From Pseudarthrobacter phenanthrenivorans (GTDB taxonomy: Bacteria > Actinomycetota > Actinomycetes > Actinomycetales > Micrococcaceae): a stretch of 64,000 nt of DNA. A program made the translations under genes and the position numbers. The stretch is taken from NCBI RefSeq assembly GCF_000813845.1, contig NZ_JWTB01000043.1, positions 1 to 64,000 of the forward strand. Reading direction: 5' to 3'. Of the stretch, positions 7,273 through 15,653 are shown piece after piece. Every line of letters begins with the position of its first letter. Position 1 is the first letter of the stretch. A model generated the notes under the pieces. It made no database searches. It was not told where the DNA came from and worked only from the letters and a program-made list of their open reading frames with translations.

Positions 7273-8214
7273 ATGGCCCAGATTTCGAGCGGACTGACGC
7301 TGCAGCAGCTCCGCTACTTCATAGAAGTTGCAGCCGAGGGATCGATCTCCGCGGCTGCCGATCTTCTCTACGTAGCGCAGCCAACGATGTCCGCAGCGAT
7401 GAAGGACCTTGAGGCCCGGGTGGGCCGTGCGCTCCTGGTTCGCTCCGCCCGCGGGGTCACCCTCACCGCCGACGGGGCAGAGTTCCTCGGCTATGCGAGG
7501 CAGGTCGTCGAGCAGTTCGCTCTCCTCGAGCAGCGCTACCTCGGCAGGCCACCGATGCGACGTCTGCTCGGGGTGTCAACGCAGCACTACTCGTTCGCGG
7601 TGGACGCCTTCGTCCGGATGGTCAAGGCCACTGAGGTGGCCGAATACGAGTTCTCGCTCCGTGAGTCCCGCACCTGGGACATCATCGAGGATGTCCGGAC
7701 GCTCCGCAGCGAGATAGGCATCCTCTACCGGAACGATTTCAACCGGAAGGTCATCGACAAGCTGCTCCGGGAATCCGGGCTCGCGTTCACTCCGCTTTTC
7801 CTCGCCGATCCGCACATTTTCATTGCACGGAATAACCCGCTGGCCTCAAAAGAGCGTGCGACTCTCGCCGATCTCGCCGGCTTGCCGCGCCTAACTTTCG
7901 ATCAAGGTGCGAACAACTCTTTTTACTTCGCCGAGGAGATTCTCTCCACCTTGTCCAGCAAGCAGGAGATCCGGGTCTCTGACCGGGCGACGATCTTCAA
8001 CCTCATGATCGGGCTCCACGGCTACACGATCTCGACGGGTATCATCAGCGGGCAGCTCGACCCGGAGATCGTCGCCATCCCGCTCGATGTAGACGAACGC
8101 ATCGAGATCGGCTGGATCGGTCACGCCGCGATTCCGCTTACCGACCAGGCGCAGCGCTACCTCAGGGAATTGCGGGCCGTCGTCGCCGAGTTCGGCGTAG
8201 CGCTACTCGGCTGA
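7273..8214 (+). CDS. LysR-family transcriptional regulator of the mes island
   Basis: This 313-residue regulator has an N-terminal winged helix-turn-helix at about residues 8-65 (LQQLRYFIEVAAEGSISAAA, then AQPTMSAAMKDLE). A periplasmic-binding-like effector domain follows. It is divergent from mesX, the usual arrangement for a LysR protein and its target operon, so it probably controls mesX-mesD-flavin reductase and itself. By analogy with MetR the coinducer could be homocysteine, but effector residues cannot be read from sequence. Its stop codon is the last island base before the native methyltransferase remnant. Confidence 0.88.
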   Translation: MAQISSGLTLQQLRYFIEVAAEGSISAAADLLYVAQPTMSAAMKDLEARVGRALLVRSARGVTLTADGAEFLGYARQVVEQFALLEQRYLGRPPMRRLLGVSTQHYSFAVDAFVRMVKATEVAEYEFSLRESRTWDIIEDVRTLRSEIGILYRNDFNRKVIDKLLRESGLAFTPLFLADPHIFIARNNPLASKERATLADLAGLPRLTFDQGANNSFYFAEEILSTLSSKQEIRVSDRATIFNLMIGLHGYTISTGIISGQLDPEIVAIPLDVDERIEIGWIGHAAIPLTDQAQRYLRELRAVVAEFGVALLG

Positions 8215-8215
8215 C

Positions 8216-8432
8216 TGGAGCTCACGCCGGACGCGGAGGATGTCGACGCCGTCGCGGCGCGCAACCTGGACAGGCTCGCCCTGGTGCTTGGCACCGAAGG
8301 CGGGGCATGGGCGCGGAGACCCTCGCCGCCGTCGACCTCGCCGTGAAGATCCCCATGCGCAACGGCGTGGATTCGCTCAACGTGGCGGCAGCCTCGGCGG
8401 TGGCGTTCTGGGAGCTGCGCGCCCGGGACTGA
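8216..8432 (+). pseudogene. Displaced 3' remnant of the native SpoU methyltransferase gene
   Basis: Reading from 8218 gives ELTPDAEDVDAVAARNLDRL and then LALVLGTEG. A one-base loss between about 8299 and 8306 shifts the frame. From 8307 the frame continues MGAETLAAVDLAVKIPMRNG, then VDSLNVAAASAVAFW and ends at the TGA 8430-8432. These are SPOUT motifs 2 and 3 of the same family as the gene at 2662. The fragment covers about the last 72 residues, lacks a start and is frameshifted, so it is dead. It marks the right boundary of the inserted island. Confidence 0.85.
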
Positions 8433-8479
8433 CGCGGCACGCAGCCGGGCGGCCGTTCGTCAGGCCCCTCCGGATCGGC

Positions 8480-8485
8480 TATGAT
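8480..8485 (+). promoter_or_regulatory. Candidate -10 box for rpmE2
   Basis: TATGAT lies 110 bases upstream of rpmE2, with a TTCGTC hexamer 18 bases before it. This would give a leader of roughly 100 bases. No AT-rich Zur-like dyad was seen in 8433-8595. Confidence 0.3.
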
Positions 8486-8595
8486 GGATAGCTGGTTGTC
8501 CTGCTTTTTCAGCTTCGGCTGATGCATCAGTACCCAGCCATCCCATTCATACCTGGCAACTGGCAAAATCCAGCTGCGCGAACAAAGGTCCAATT

Positions 8596-8853
8596 ATGAA
8601 GTCTGATACCCACCCGAAGTACGAAGCTGTTGTCTTCAACGACCTGGCCTCCGGCACCAAGTTCCTGACCCGCTCCACCGTGTCTTCCAACAAGACCATC
8701 GAGTGGGAAGACGGCAACACCTACCCGGTCATCGACGTCGAAATCTCTTCCGAGTCCCACCCGTTCTACACGGGCAAGCAGCGCATCATGGACTCTGCAG
8801 GCCGCGTCGAGCGCTTCAACGCTCGCTTCAAGGGCTTCGGCGGCAAGAAGTAA
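8596..8853 (+). CDS. rpmE2: 50S ribosomal protein L31 type B
   Basis: This 85-residue protein matches type B L31 throughout: MKSDTHPKYEAVVFND at the start, IEWEDGNTYPVIDVEISS in the middle and HPFYTGKQRIMDSAGRVERF near the end. It has no cysteines, so it is the zinc-free form. In many actinobacteria such paralogs replace zinc-binding L31 when zinc is scarce; no Zur operator is visible here, so that regulation is not supported by this sequence. It is a single-gene transcript with a strong terminator behind it. Confidence 0.95.
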   Translation: MKSDTHPKYEAVVFNDLASGTKFLTRSTVSSNKTIEWEDGNTYPVIDVEISSESHPFYTGKQRIMDSAGRVERFNARFKGFGGKK

Positions 8854-8879
8854 TTCCCTTCGCCCAAGCTTGTTGCAGA

Positions 8880-8909
8880 AAGCCCGCACCGGTCCCGGTG
8901 CGGGCTTTT
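8880..8909 (+). terminator. Intrinsic terminator after rpmE2
   Basis: AAGCCCGCACCGG pairs perfectly with CCGGTGCGGGCTT, followed by TT. This GC-rich 13-bp hairpin lies 27 bases past the rpmE2 stop. Confidence 0.8.
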
Positions 8910-8952
8910 CCGCGTTAACGGCGTCCCGGATTTCTGGGGCAGGATGGGACGT

Positions 8953-10047
8953 ATGACCGAATCTGCCTTTCCTGCCAACCACGCCACCGGCCAGCGCCTG
9001 CACGGGGAGTACAAGGTTCCCGGCGGCAAACTGGTGGTGGTGGACCTCTCGGTGGTGGACGGGGCCCTGGCGGACGTGTCCGTCAGCGGCGACTTTTTCC
9101 TTGAACCGGACGAGGCCCTGGAGGACATTAACCGGGCGCTGACCGGGCTGCCTGATCCCACGCCTGCCTCCGACCTGGCCGCCGCCGTCACCGCCGCCCT
9201 GCCCGCCGGTGCCGTGCTGTTCGGCTTCTCCGCCGACGCCGTGGCGGTGACAGTCCGCCGCGCGCTGGCCAAGGCAACGTCCTGGGGTGACCACGAGTGG
9301 AACATCATCGCGCCCACCGTGCTGCCCACCCAGATCAACGTCGCCCTCGACGAGGTGCTGACCGAGGCCGTCGGCGCCGGGGAGCGTACCCCCACCCTGC
9401 GGTTCTGGGACTGGCAGGAACCGTCCGTGGTCATTGGCAGCTTCCAGTCCGTGCAGAACGAGGTGGACCCGCACGGCGTCGCCCGGCACGGCATCAACGT
9501 GGTCCGGCGGATCAGCGGCGGTGGCGCGATGTTCATGGAGGCCGGCAACTGCATCACGTACTCGCTTTACCTGCCGCAGACCCTGGTGGACGGGCTGAGC
9601 TTCGCCGATTCCTACCCCTTCCTGGACGCGTGGGTGATGGCGGCACTGGAACGCCTCGGCATCAATGCCTTCTATATCCCGCTGAACGATATTGCCACGG
9701 ACCAGGGGAAGATCGGCGGTGCCGCCCAGAAGCGGCTGGCCAACGGCGGCATGCTCCACCATGTCACCATGAGCTATGACATCGACGCCGACAAGATGGT
9801 GGAGGTCCTGCGGATCGGCAAGGAAAAACTGTCCGACAAGGGCACCCGAAGCGCCAAGAAGCGGGTGGATCCACTGCGCCGCCAAACCGGCCTGGCCCGG
9901 ACCGCGATCATCGAGGCCATGATGGACGTTTTCAGTGAACGGTACGGCGCCACGCCGTCCACCCTGGCCGGCCACGAACTGGCGGCGGCAGAGGAACGGG
10001 TGGCGGCCAAGTTCGGCACCGACGAATGGCTATACCGGGTCCCGTAA
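8953..10047 (+). CDS. Lipoate--protein ligase family protein
   Basis: This 364-residue protein has a biotin/lipoate ligase catalytic domain at about residues 110-300. Conserved elements are WQEPSVVIGSFQ, the lipoyl-adenylate-binding RRISGGGAMF motif near 180, and GKIGGAAQKR near 255. The N-terminal 85 or so residues resemble the small accessory domain that is C-terminal in E. coli LplA, so domain order is swapped. The family attaches lipoate or octanoate to 2-oxoacid dehydrogenase E2 or glycine cleavage H proteins, or moves it between carriers. Which of these it does is not decidable here. The ATG at 8953 is preferred; one at 8944 is also in frame. Confidence 0.85.
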   Translation: MTESAFPANHATGQRLHGEYKVPGGKLVVVDLSVVDGALADVSVSGDFFLEPDEALEDINRALTGLPDPTPASDLAAAVTAALPAGAVLFGFSADAVAVTVRRALAKATSWGDHEWNIIAPTVLPTQINVALDEVLTEAVGAGERTPTLRFWDWQEPSVVIGSFQSVQNEVDPHGVARHGINVVRRISGGGAMFMEAGNCITYSLYLPQTLVDGLSFADSYPFLDAWVMAALERLGINAFYIPLNDIATDQGKIGGAAQKRLANGGMLHHVTMSYDIDADKMVEVLRIGKEKLSDKGTRSAKKRVDPLRRQTGLARTAIIEAMMDVFSERYGATPSTLAGHELAAAEERVAAKFGTDEWLYRVP

Positions 10048-10071
10048 ACCATGCGTTATCGGGTCCCCTGG

Positions 10072-10139
10072 ACTCATCGACTGCTGAGTAACTGTCGTTT
10101 TGGGCAGGGAAAACGACAGTTACGGAGCAACCGATGAGT
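10072..10139. repeat. 68-bp imperfect palindrome at the pepN 3' end
   Basis: An outer arm (ACTCATCG / CGATGAGT), a short GCT/AGC pair and a perfect 14-bp inner arm (GTAACTGTCGTTTT / AAAACGACAGTTAC) surround an 8-base loop. The pepN stop codon lies inside the right inner arm. It could be a terminator for lplA and pepN, but its length and nested arms suggest a REP-like repeat element. Confidence 0.75.
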
Positions 10140-12816
10140 GGTGGGCGGCCCACGCCGGTAGGGTTCCCTGGCCGAGCGCAGCGAGGTTAGGGGGCCGGTG
10201 GGGAACGACGGCGGCCTGCGCCGTGAGCGCCCGCAGCAGGTGGCTGCGCTGCTCCACGATGATCCGGCGGAGTGCGTGCGGTGCGTCCGGGTTGGCGGCC
10301 AGCCAGGTATCCGTCCGCCGGACCACAGGGTGGCCTTCCGGCCGCATGCCGTCCGCCAGGTCCTGCGCGGCGGGATAGAGGCCGCGGACAATCCGGCTGG
10401 CGATCTCGATGCTGCGCCCATCCCAGACGCTCTGCAGGCACTCGAAGTATGGCTCTACATAGGGGGCCAGCAGTTCCGGCGGCGCGGTGGTGAAGCCGCT
10501 GATGGTGGCTGTGAGGAGTTGGTTGGACAGCTCATTACCGTGCACCGCCGCGCTCCACGCTGCAGCCTTGACGGCAGCCTCCGGCCGGGTGGCCATCGCC
10601 GTCGCATGACCGGCCCGGCCCGACGCGGTGGTGTCCTGCGCCAGTTCGGCGTCGAGCTCGGCGGCAGTGGCCTGCCCGTGCGCGGCCAGTGCATGCCACA
10701 GCTGCCAGCGCAGGTCGGCGTCCACGGCCAGGCCTGCCACGGGCGCCGTGCCGTCGAGCAGGCCGCGGAGCCGGGGGAGTGCGGTGCTGTCGTGCCTGCC
10801 CAAGGCGGCAAGGGTGCGGGCCCAGGCAAGCTGCGCGTCCGATCCCGGGGCGGCCCGGTCCAGTTCGGCGGCGGCAGCAGAGATGAAGGTTGACCGCACG
10901 GTGTTCCTTGCGGCTGCGGGGGTGTAACGCTCAATGGCGGTGGCGGCGTTGTCCAGGATGTTCAGCAGGACACCGATGCCGGTCTCCGCCGGTGCGAAGG
11001 CGGCCACCGCGTCGACGTACTGCGCGGCAGGGCTTTCGCCGTCGCGGGCGGAGTTCCACAGCGCCGTCCAGCACAGGGCGCGCGCCATGGGGTCGGAGAT
11101 CCGGTCCAGGGCCCGCCGGACGGTCGCCTCGGAGACCGGGTCCAGCCGGACCTTGGCGTACGCCAGGTCGTCGTCATTGACCAGCAGGAGCGGCGGCCGC
11201 GGCTGCCCCGCGAGCTGGGGGAGTTCGGTCCGGCCGCCAACCACATCAGCCTCCATGCTTCCGGTCCGCACCAGCGCACCGGAAGCGTCAAAGTCGTAGG
11301 AACCCACGCGGAGGCGGTGCGGGCGCAGCTCCTCCCGTCCCGTGACCGGGTCCACCGCGTCCTGGACGATCGCCACCTGCCCCAGGATGCCGTCGTCGCC
11401 CGCTTCCGGAGCAATGTCCACGGACAGCGTGGAAATCCCCGAGGTCTGCAGCCACTGCCGGGCCCAGCCGGACAGGTCGCGGCCCGAGGCCGTGCCCAGG
11501 GCCGCCAGCAGGTCCTGGAGCGTGGTGTTCCCGTAGGCGTGCGTCCTGAAGTACTCCCGGGACCCGGCAATGAAGGCGTCAAAGCCCACGTATGCCACCA
11601 GCTGCTTCAGCACGGATGCGCCCTTGGCGTAGGTGATGCCGTCGAAGTTCTGTTTCGCCGCTTCCAGATCGGGAATGTCCGCGACGATGGGATGGGTGGT
11701 GGGCAGCTGGTCCTGGACGTAGGCCCACGCCTTGCGCTTGTTGGCGAAGTTGACCCATGCCGTGTCCCAGTCCGTGGCCCGGTCGACGGCGAGCGTTCCC
11801 ATGTAGTCGGCAAACGATTCCTTCAACCACAGGTCGTCCCACCACTGCATGGTCACCAGGTCGCCGAACCACATGTGGGCCATCTCGTGCATCAAGGTGT
11901 TGGCCCGCGCCTGGTACTGCGCGTCCGTGGCGCGGGAGGTGAACACGTAGCTTTCCGTGAAGGTGACCAGGCCGGGGTTCTCCATGGCGCCAAGGTTGTA
12001 TTCGGGGACGAACGCCTGATCGTATTTGCCCCAGGGGTACGGGAAGTCGAAGAGGCGGTTGAAGAAGTCCAGGCCCTGCTTGGTGAGGCGGAACAATTCT
12101 TCCGTGTCGAAGGATTCGGCCATGGATGCCCGGCAGTACAGGGCCAGCGGCACGTCCAGCCGGGTGCCGTCGTCGAGCGTGCCCTCCCAGCGGTCCTCGG
12201 CCTTGAAGTAGGGCCCGGCCAGGATGGCGGTGATGTAGGTGGACATGGGCAATGTGGTGGCGAAGTCCCAGCATGCCGTGGCCGGGTCGCTGGTCAGCAG
12301 GGTGCGGCCCACCCCGGCCCCGTTGGATGCCACCTGCCACCCGGCGGGTGCCATGACATGGAACGTGTAGGTGGCCTTCAGGTCCGGCTGTTCAAAGTTG
12401 GCGAACACCCGGCGGGCATCAGCCGGTTCGTATTGCGTGTAGAGGTAGCACTGCCCGTCCGCGGGATCCACGAACCGGTGCATGCCCTCGCCCGACCGGC
12501 TGTACAGCGCCGTCCCGGTCACGGTGACCTGGTTTTCGGCCTGGAGGTTGTCCAGCCTGATGCGTGCACCGTCCACCACGTCCTCCACGGGCAGGCTTTT
12601 GCCGTTGAGGAACACGCTGTGGACACTGCCGGCAATGAAGTCCAGGAAGGTGCTGGCACCGGGTGCGGCCGTGAAGGTGATGATGCTGCGGCTCGTGTAG
12701 CCGGGGACGGCTGGATCGGCGGCCTGGCGCACATCCAGGGAGACGTCGTAGCTGGTGGTGCTGATCAGGGCTGAACGTTCGGCGGCTTCACGGCGCTGCA
12801 GATTCTCATGTGACAC
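10120..12816 (-). CDS. pepN: Aminopeptidase N (M1 family zinc metallopeptidase)
   Basis: This 898-residue cytoplasmic exopeptidase removes N-terminal residues from peptides. The M1 signature is complete: the substrate-binding LGAMENPG near residue 278, then HEMAHMWFGDLVTMQWWDDL with HExxH and the second zinc-ligand Glu in WLKESFADYMG. The large C-terminal helical domain is present. The last 35 or so residues (from about VVPHRPPNL to HHSSVAP) look unlike the family and run into the 68-bp palindrome, which supplies the stop codon. The start is taken as the GTG at 12816. It may take over peptides released by the proteasome encoded later in the window; that link is general knowledge. Confidence 0.93.
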   Translation of the reverse strand: MSHENLQRREAAERSALISTTSYDVSLDVRQAADPAVPGYTSRSIITFTAAPGASTFLDFIAGSVHSVFLNGKSLPVEDVVDGARIRLDNLQAENQVTVTGTALYSRSGEGMHRFVDPADGQCYLYTQYEPADARRVFANFEQPDLKATYTFHVMAPAGWQVASNGAGVGRTLLTSDPATACWDFATTLPMSTYITAILAGPYFKAEDRWEGTLDDGTRLDVPLALYCRASMAESFDTEELFRLTKQGLDFFNRLFDFPYPWGKYDQAFVPEYNLGAMENPGLVTFTESYVFTSRATDAQYQARANTLMHEMAHMWFGDLVTMQWWDDLWLKESFADYMGTLAVDRATDWDTAWVNFANKRKAWAYVQDQLPTTHPIVADIPDLEAAKQNFDGITYAKGASVLKQLVAYVGFDAFIAGSREYFRTHAYGNTTLQDLLAALGTASGRDLSGWARQWLQTSGISTLSVDIAPEAGDDGILGQVAIVQDAVDPVTGREELRPHRLRVGSYDFDASGALVRTGSMEADVVGGRTELPQLAGQPRPPLLLVNDDDLAYAKVRLDPVSEATVRRALDRISDPMARALCWTALWNSARDGESPAAQYVDAVAAFAPAETGIGVLLNILDNAATAIERYTPAAARNTVRSTFISAAAAELDRAAPGSDAQLAWARTLAALGRHDSTALPRLRGLLDGTAPVAGLAVDADLRWQLWHALAAHGQATAAELDAELAQDTTASGRAGHATAMATRPEAAVKAAAWSAAVHGNELSNQLLTATISGFTTAPPELLAPYVEPYFECLQSVWDGRSIEIASRIVRGLYPAAQDLADGMRPEGHPVVRRTDTWLAANPDAPHALRRIIVEQRSHLLRALTAQAAVVPHRPPNLAALGQGTLPAWAAHHSSVAP

Positions 12817-12849
12817 CCGGCTATCTAATCACGGCGCTGCTTCATCGCT

Positions 12850-13908
12850 TCAGTGCACAATCAGGAAGGCGGCCCCGAGGCCCAGCACGGCTATCAGGAG
12901 CCACGCGGCCAGGGCGGCAAGGACAGCCTGACCTCCGGTATGGAGCAGCGTCCGGATTCGCACGGCCGAGCCCAGTCCGAACAGGGCGGCGCCCAGGAGG
13001 ATGTCCTGCGCCATGGCGCCGGCGTCGAGCCAGCCGGGGGACAGCCAACCCGTGGAGCGCAACCCCACCATGGCCACGAACCCGACGACGAACAGCGGCA
13101 CCACCGGCGGCATCGCCGACGACGTGCCGTCCGCGGCCCCAAGGGCCCGGACCTCCCGGCGGTGGTGCACCCCCGCCACGGCGGCGACGGGTGCCAACAG
13201 CAGCACGCGGGTGAGCTTGACGACGACGGCGATCGCCAGGGCAGCGGTTCCGGCGGTTTGCGCTGTGGCCACCACCTGGCCCACGTCGTGGACCGAGGCT
13301 CCGGTCCAGGCCCCGAAAACCCCGGCGCTCAGGCCCAGGGGGTGCGCCAGCAGGGGGAGGACACCGATGGCCAGTGTTCCGCAAAGGGTCACGAGCGCCA
13401 CGGGCAGGACGGTCTCCGCGTGCCGGATGCGGCGGACGGCGGCCACCGCACCGATCGCGGACGCGCCGCAGATGGAGAAGCCCGTAGCCACCAGCAGCGA
13501 GGTCACCGGCGTCAGCCGGAACAGCCGCGCAATCGCGTACGTGCCGCCGAAACTTGCTGCCACCACGGCCACGATCAGGACCAACGCCAGCCATCCAAGG
13601 TCCAGGACGTCCCCGATGCCCACCTTCAGGCCCAAAAGCACGATCCCGCCGCGCATCAGGTGCTTGCCTGCGAAGTCCAGGCCCGGCCTGGCGCGGCCTG
13701 CGGTCCAGCCGGCCGCTCCCGGCAGGTTTGCGGCGAGGACACCCAGGACCACTGCCACGGTCATGGCGGGAAGGGCAGGCATCAGCCCGTGCACCAGGAA
13801 TGCCGCCGCCACCGCAGCCGCGGCGGTCACCAGGCCCGGCACCAGCCATGCCGGCCCGTGGCGTGAACTGCCGTGGCCCGGCGCGGGGATGCTGTTGCTG
13901 ACTGGCAC
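12850..13908 (-). CDS. YeiH/UPF0324 family putative sulfate exporter
   Basis: This 352-residue membrane protein has about ten hydrophobic segments. Family hallmarks include AGKHLMRGGIVLLGLKVGI near residue 85, SICGASAIGAVAAV near 150 and WTGASVHDVGQVVATA near 200. The family is annotated as sulfate exporter-like, but direct evidence is thin. It starts with GTG and lies 33 bases upstream of the pepN start on the same strand, so the two may be co-transcribed. Confidence 0.85.
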   Translation of the reverse strand: MPVSNSIPAPGHGSSRHGPAWLVPGLVTAAAAVAAAFLVHGLMPALPAMTVAVVLGVLAANLPGAAGWTAGRARPGLDFAGKHLMRGGIVLLGLKVGIGDVLDLGWLALVLIVAVVAASFGGTYAIARLFRLTPVTSLLVATGFSICGASAIGAVAAVRRIRHAETVLPVALVTLCGTLAIGVLPLLAHPLGLSAGVFGAWTGASVHDVGQVVATAQTAGTAALAIAVVVKLTRVLLLAPVAAVAGVHHRREVRALGAADGTSSAMPPVVPLFVVGFVAMVGLRSTGWLSPGWLDAGAMAQDILLGAALFGLGSAVRIRTLLHTGGQAVLAALAAWLLIAVLGLGAAFLIVH

Positions 13909-13976
13909 TCACCTACTGTGCCCGACGGGGCCCGTAAAGTACGAACCGGGCCATCGGCGCCAACACGCCAGAATGG

Positions 13977-15578
13977 ATGGCAGTAATGAATTCGAAACAA
14001 AAAGATGGTTGGCTATTGGACATGTCAGACCTATTCCAGGATTACTCCGAGGCCGCGGGCCGCACCGGAGCCTACGACGAGATGTTTGCCCCCGGGCAAC
14101 AGGCCAGGGAGTCGTACGGGCAGGTGGCGGAGGCACTCCGGAAGCTGTCGCTGGCGGACGTCAGCGCCCGTGCCGATTCGATGGCGCGCACGTTCCTGGA
14201 CCGCGGCGTGACGTTCGACTACGCAGGCGAGGAGCGGCCCTTCCCGCTCGATATCGTCCCCCGGGTCATCCCCGCGGCGGAGTGGGATGTGCTGGAGAGC
14301 GGCGTGGCCCAGCGTGTGCGCGCCCTGGAGGCCTTCCTCAACGACGTATACGACAAGATGACCGTGGTGTCCGACGGCGTGATCCCGCGCCAGCTGGTGA
14401 CAACCAGCGCCCATTTCCACCGCCAGGTCCACGGCTTCGAGCCGGCAGGCGGGGTCCGGGTGCACATCTCGGGCATCGACGTCATCCGCGACGCCGCCGG
14501 GACCTTCCGGGTACTGGAGGACAACGTCCGGGTACCGTCCGGCGTCAGCTACGTCCTGGAGAACCGGCGCGCCATGGCCAAGGGCCTGCCGGAGGCCTTC
14601 GGCCAGCAGCTCATCCGGCCCGTCGAGGAATACCCGCGCCGATTGCTCTCGGCCCTGCGCAAGACCGCACCGGCCGGCGTCGACGATCCCACCGTCGTCG
14701 TCCTGACCCCCGGCGTGTTCAACAGCGCCTACTTCGAACACACCCTGCTGGCCGGCCTCATGGGCGTCGAGCTGGTGGAAGGCCGCGACTTGATCTGCCG
14801 CGGCAACCGCGTGTACATGCGCACCACCGCCGGTGAGCAGCGCGTGGACGTGATCTACAAGCGGATCGATGACGACTTCCTCGACCCGCTGCAGTTCCGG
14901 TCCGACTCCATGCTCGGCTGCCCGGGCCTGGTCAACGCCGCCCGGGCCGGCGGCGTCACCATCGCCAACGCCGTGGGCAATGGCGTTGCCGACGACAAAC
15001 TGGTTTACAGTTACGTCCCTGACCTGATCCGCTACTACCTCAGCGAGGAGCCCATCATCGCCAACGTGGACACCTTCCGCCTCGAGGAGAAGGAGGCCCG
15101 GGAATACACCCTGGACAACCTCGCGGACCTGGTGGTCAAGCCGGTGGATGGTTCGGGCGGCAAAGGCCTGGTCATCGGCCCCGACGCGTCCAGGGACGAA
15201 CTGGACGCCCTCCGGCAGCGGATCATCGCCGATCCCCGCGGCTGGATCGCCCAGCCCGTGCTGCAGCTCTCCACCGTGCCCACGCTGGGCGGTGACAAGT
15301 TCGGCCCCCGCCACGTGGACCTCCGGCCTTTTGCCGTCAACGACGGCGACAACGTCTGGGTGCTTCCGGGCGGCCTGACCCGGGTGGCGTTGAAGGAAGG
15401 GTCGCTGATCGTCAACTCCAGCCAGGGCGGCGGTTCCAAGGACACCTGGGTCCTGGCCAATTCGCCCCAGATGCCGGTGGAAACCGTTCCCCGCCAGTCC
15501 GTCACGGTCCGTGAACGGGTCTCCGTGTGGCCTGTGGAAAGCAACTGGCGTGACCGCCAGTCGGAGCAGCAGCAGTGA
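13977..15578 (+). CDS. Circularly permuted type 2 ATP-grasp protein (DUF404/DUF407)
   Basis: This protein of up to 533 residues matches the COG2308 circularly permuted ATP-grasp ligases. Visible features include VRVHISGIDVIRDAAG, EDNVRVPSGVSYVLENR near residue 180, and a nucleotide-binding segment LVVKPVDGSGGKGLVIGPD near 390. The family is predicted to make peptide-like bonds and is nearly always encoded with alpha-E and transglutaminase-like proteins, as here; the product is not known. The start is uncertain. ATGs at 13977, 13986 and 14022 are all in frame. The last (MSDLFQDYSE, 518 residues) best matches the usual family start. It is first in a three-gene operon. Confidence 0.88.
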   Translation: MAVMNSKQKDGWLLDMSDLFQDYSEAAGRTGAYDEMFAPGQQARESYGQVAEALRKLSLADVSARADSMARTFLDRGVTFDYAGEERPFPLDIVPRVIPAAEWDVLESGVAQRVRALEAFLNDVYDKMTVVSDGVIPRQLVTTSAHFHRQVHGFEPAGGVRVHISGIDVIRDAAGTFRVLEDNVRVPSGVSYVLENRRAMAKGLPEAFGQQLIRPVEEYPRRLLSALRKTAPAGVDDPTVVVLTPGVFNSAYFEHTLLAGLMGVELVEGRDLICRGNRVYMRTTAGEQRVDVIYKRIDDDFLDPLQFRSDSMLGCPGLVNAARAGGVTIANAVGNGVADDKLVYSYVPDLIRYYLSEEPIIANVDTFRLEEKEAREYTLDNLADLVVKPVDGSGGKGLVIGPDASRDELDALRQRIIADPRGWIAQPVLQLSTVPTLGGDKFGPRHVDLRPFAVNDGDNVWVLPGGLTRVALKEGSLIVNSSQGGGSKDTWVLANSPQMPVETVPRQSVTVRERVSVWPVESNWRDRQSEQQQ

Positions 15579-15653
15579 CCCGGACACGTGGACACGTGGC
15601 CGCCGTCGTGCATTTTTTTGACACCGTCCCGGTCGCGCAGGAGGTAGCCGCGA

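Larger units (their letters stand above)
3059..8214. mobile_element. Horizontally acquired island splitting the RNA methyltransferase gene
   Basis: About 5.16 kb separates the two pieces of the native methyltransferase gene. The insert brings a foreign 3' half of the same gene, a YoaK-type membrane protein, the mesX-mesD-flavin reductase operon and a LysR regulator. Its right edge falls at the lysR stop codon, directly against the native remnant. Around 65-70 residues' worth of the native gene is missing between the two native pieces, so the event deleted about 200 bp. No integrase, transposase, terminal inverted repeat or direct repeat was seen. Homologous or illegitimate recombination, or a decayed element, is therefore more likely than an intact mobile unit. 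Confidence 0.75.

Noticed and set aside
3059..8214. An integrase, transposase or tRNA attachment site for the island
   Set aside because: None is present in any frame within the insert, and neither edge lies in a tRNA gene. No convincing direct repeat was found at the two edges.
8433..8595. A Zur operator in front of rpmE2
   Set aside because: No AT-rich dyad of the Zur type is visible, though the zinc-free L31 made it worth looking for.
8527..9975. A 482-codon minus-strand open frame over rpmE2 and the lipoate ligase gene
   Set aside because: It is antisense to two clear genes and reads through a strong terminator.
13001..14836. A 611-codon plus-strand open frame between the YeiH and ATP-grasp genes
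   Set aside because: Its translation is low-complexity and covers two genes with solid family evidence.
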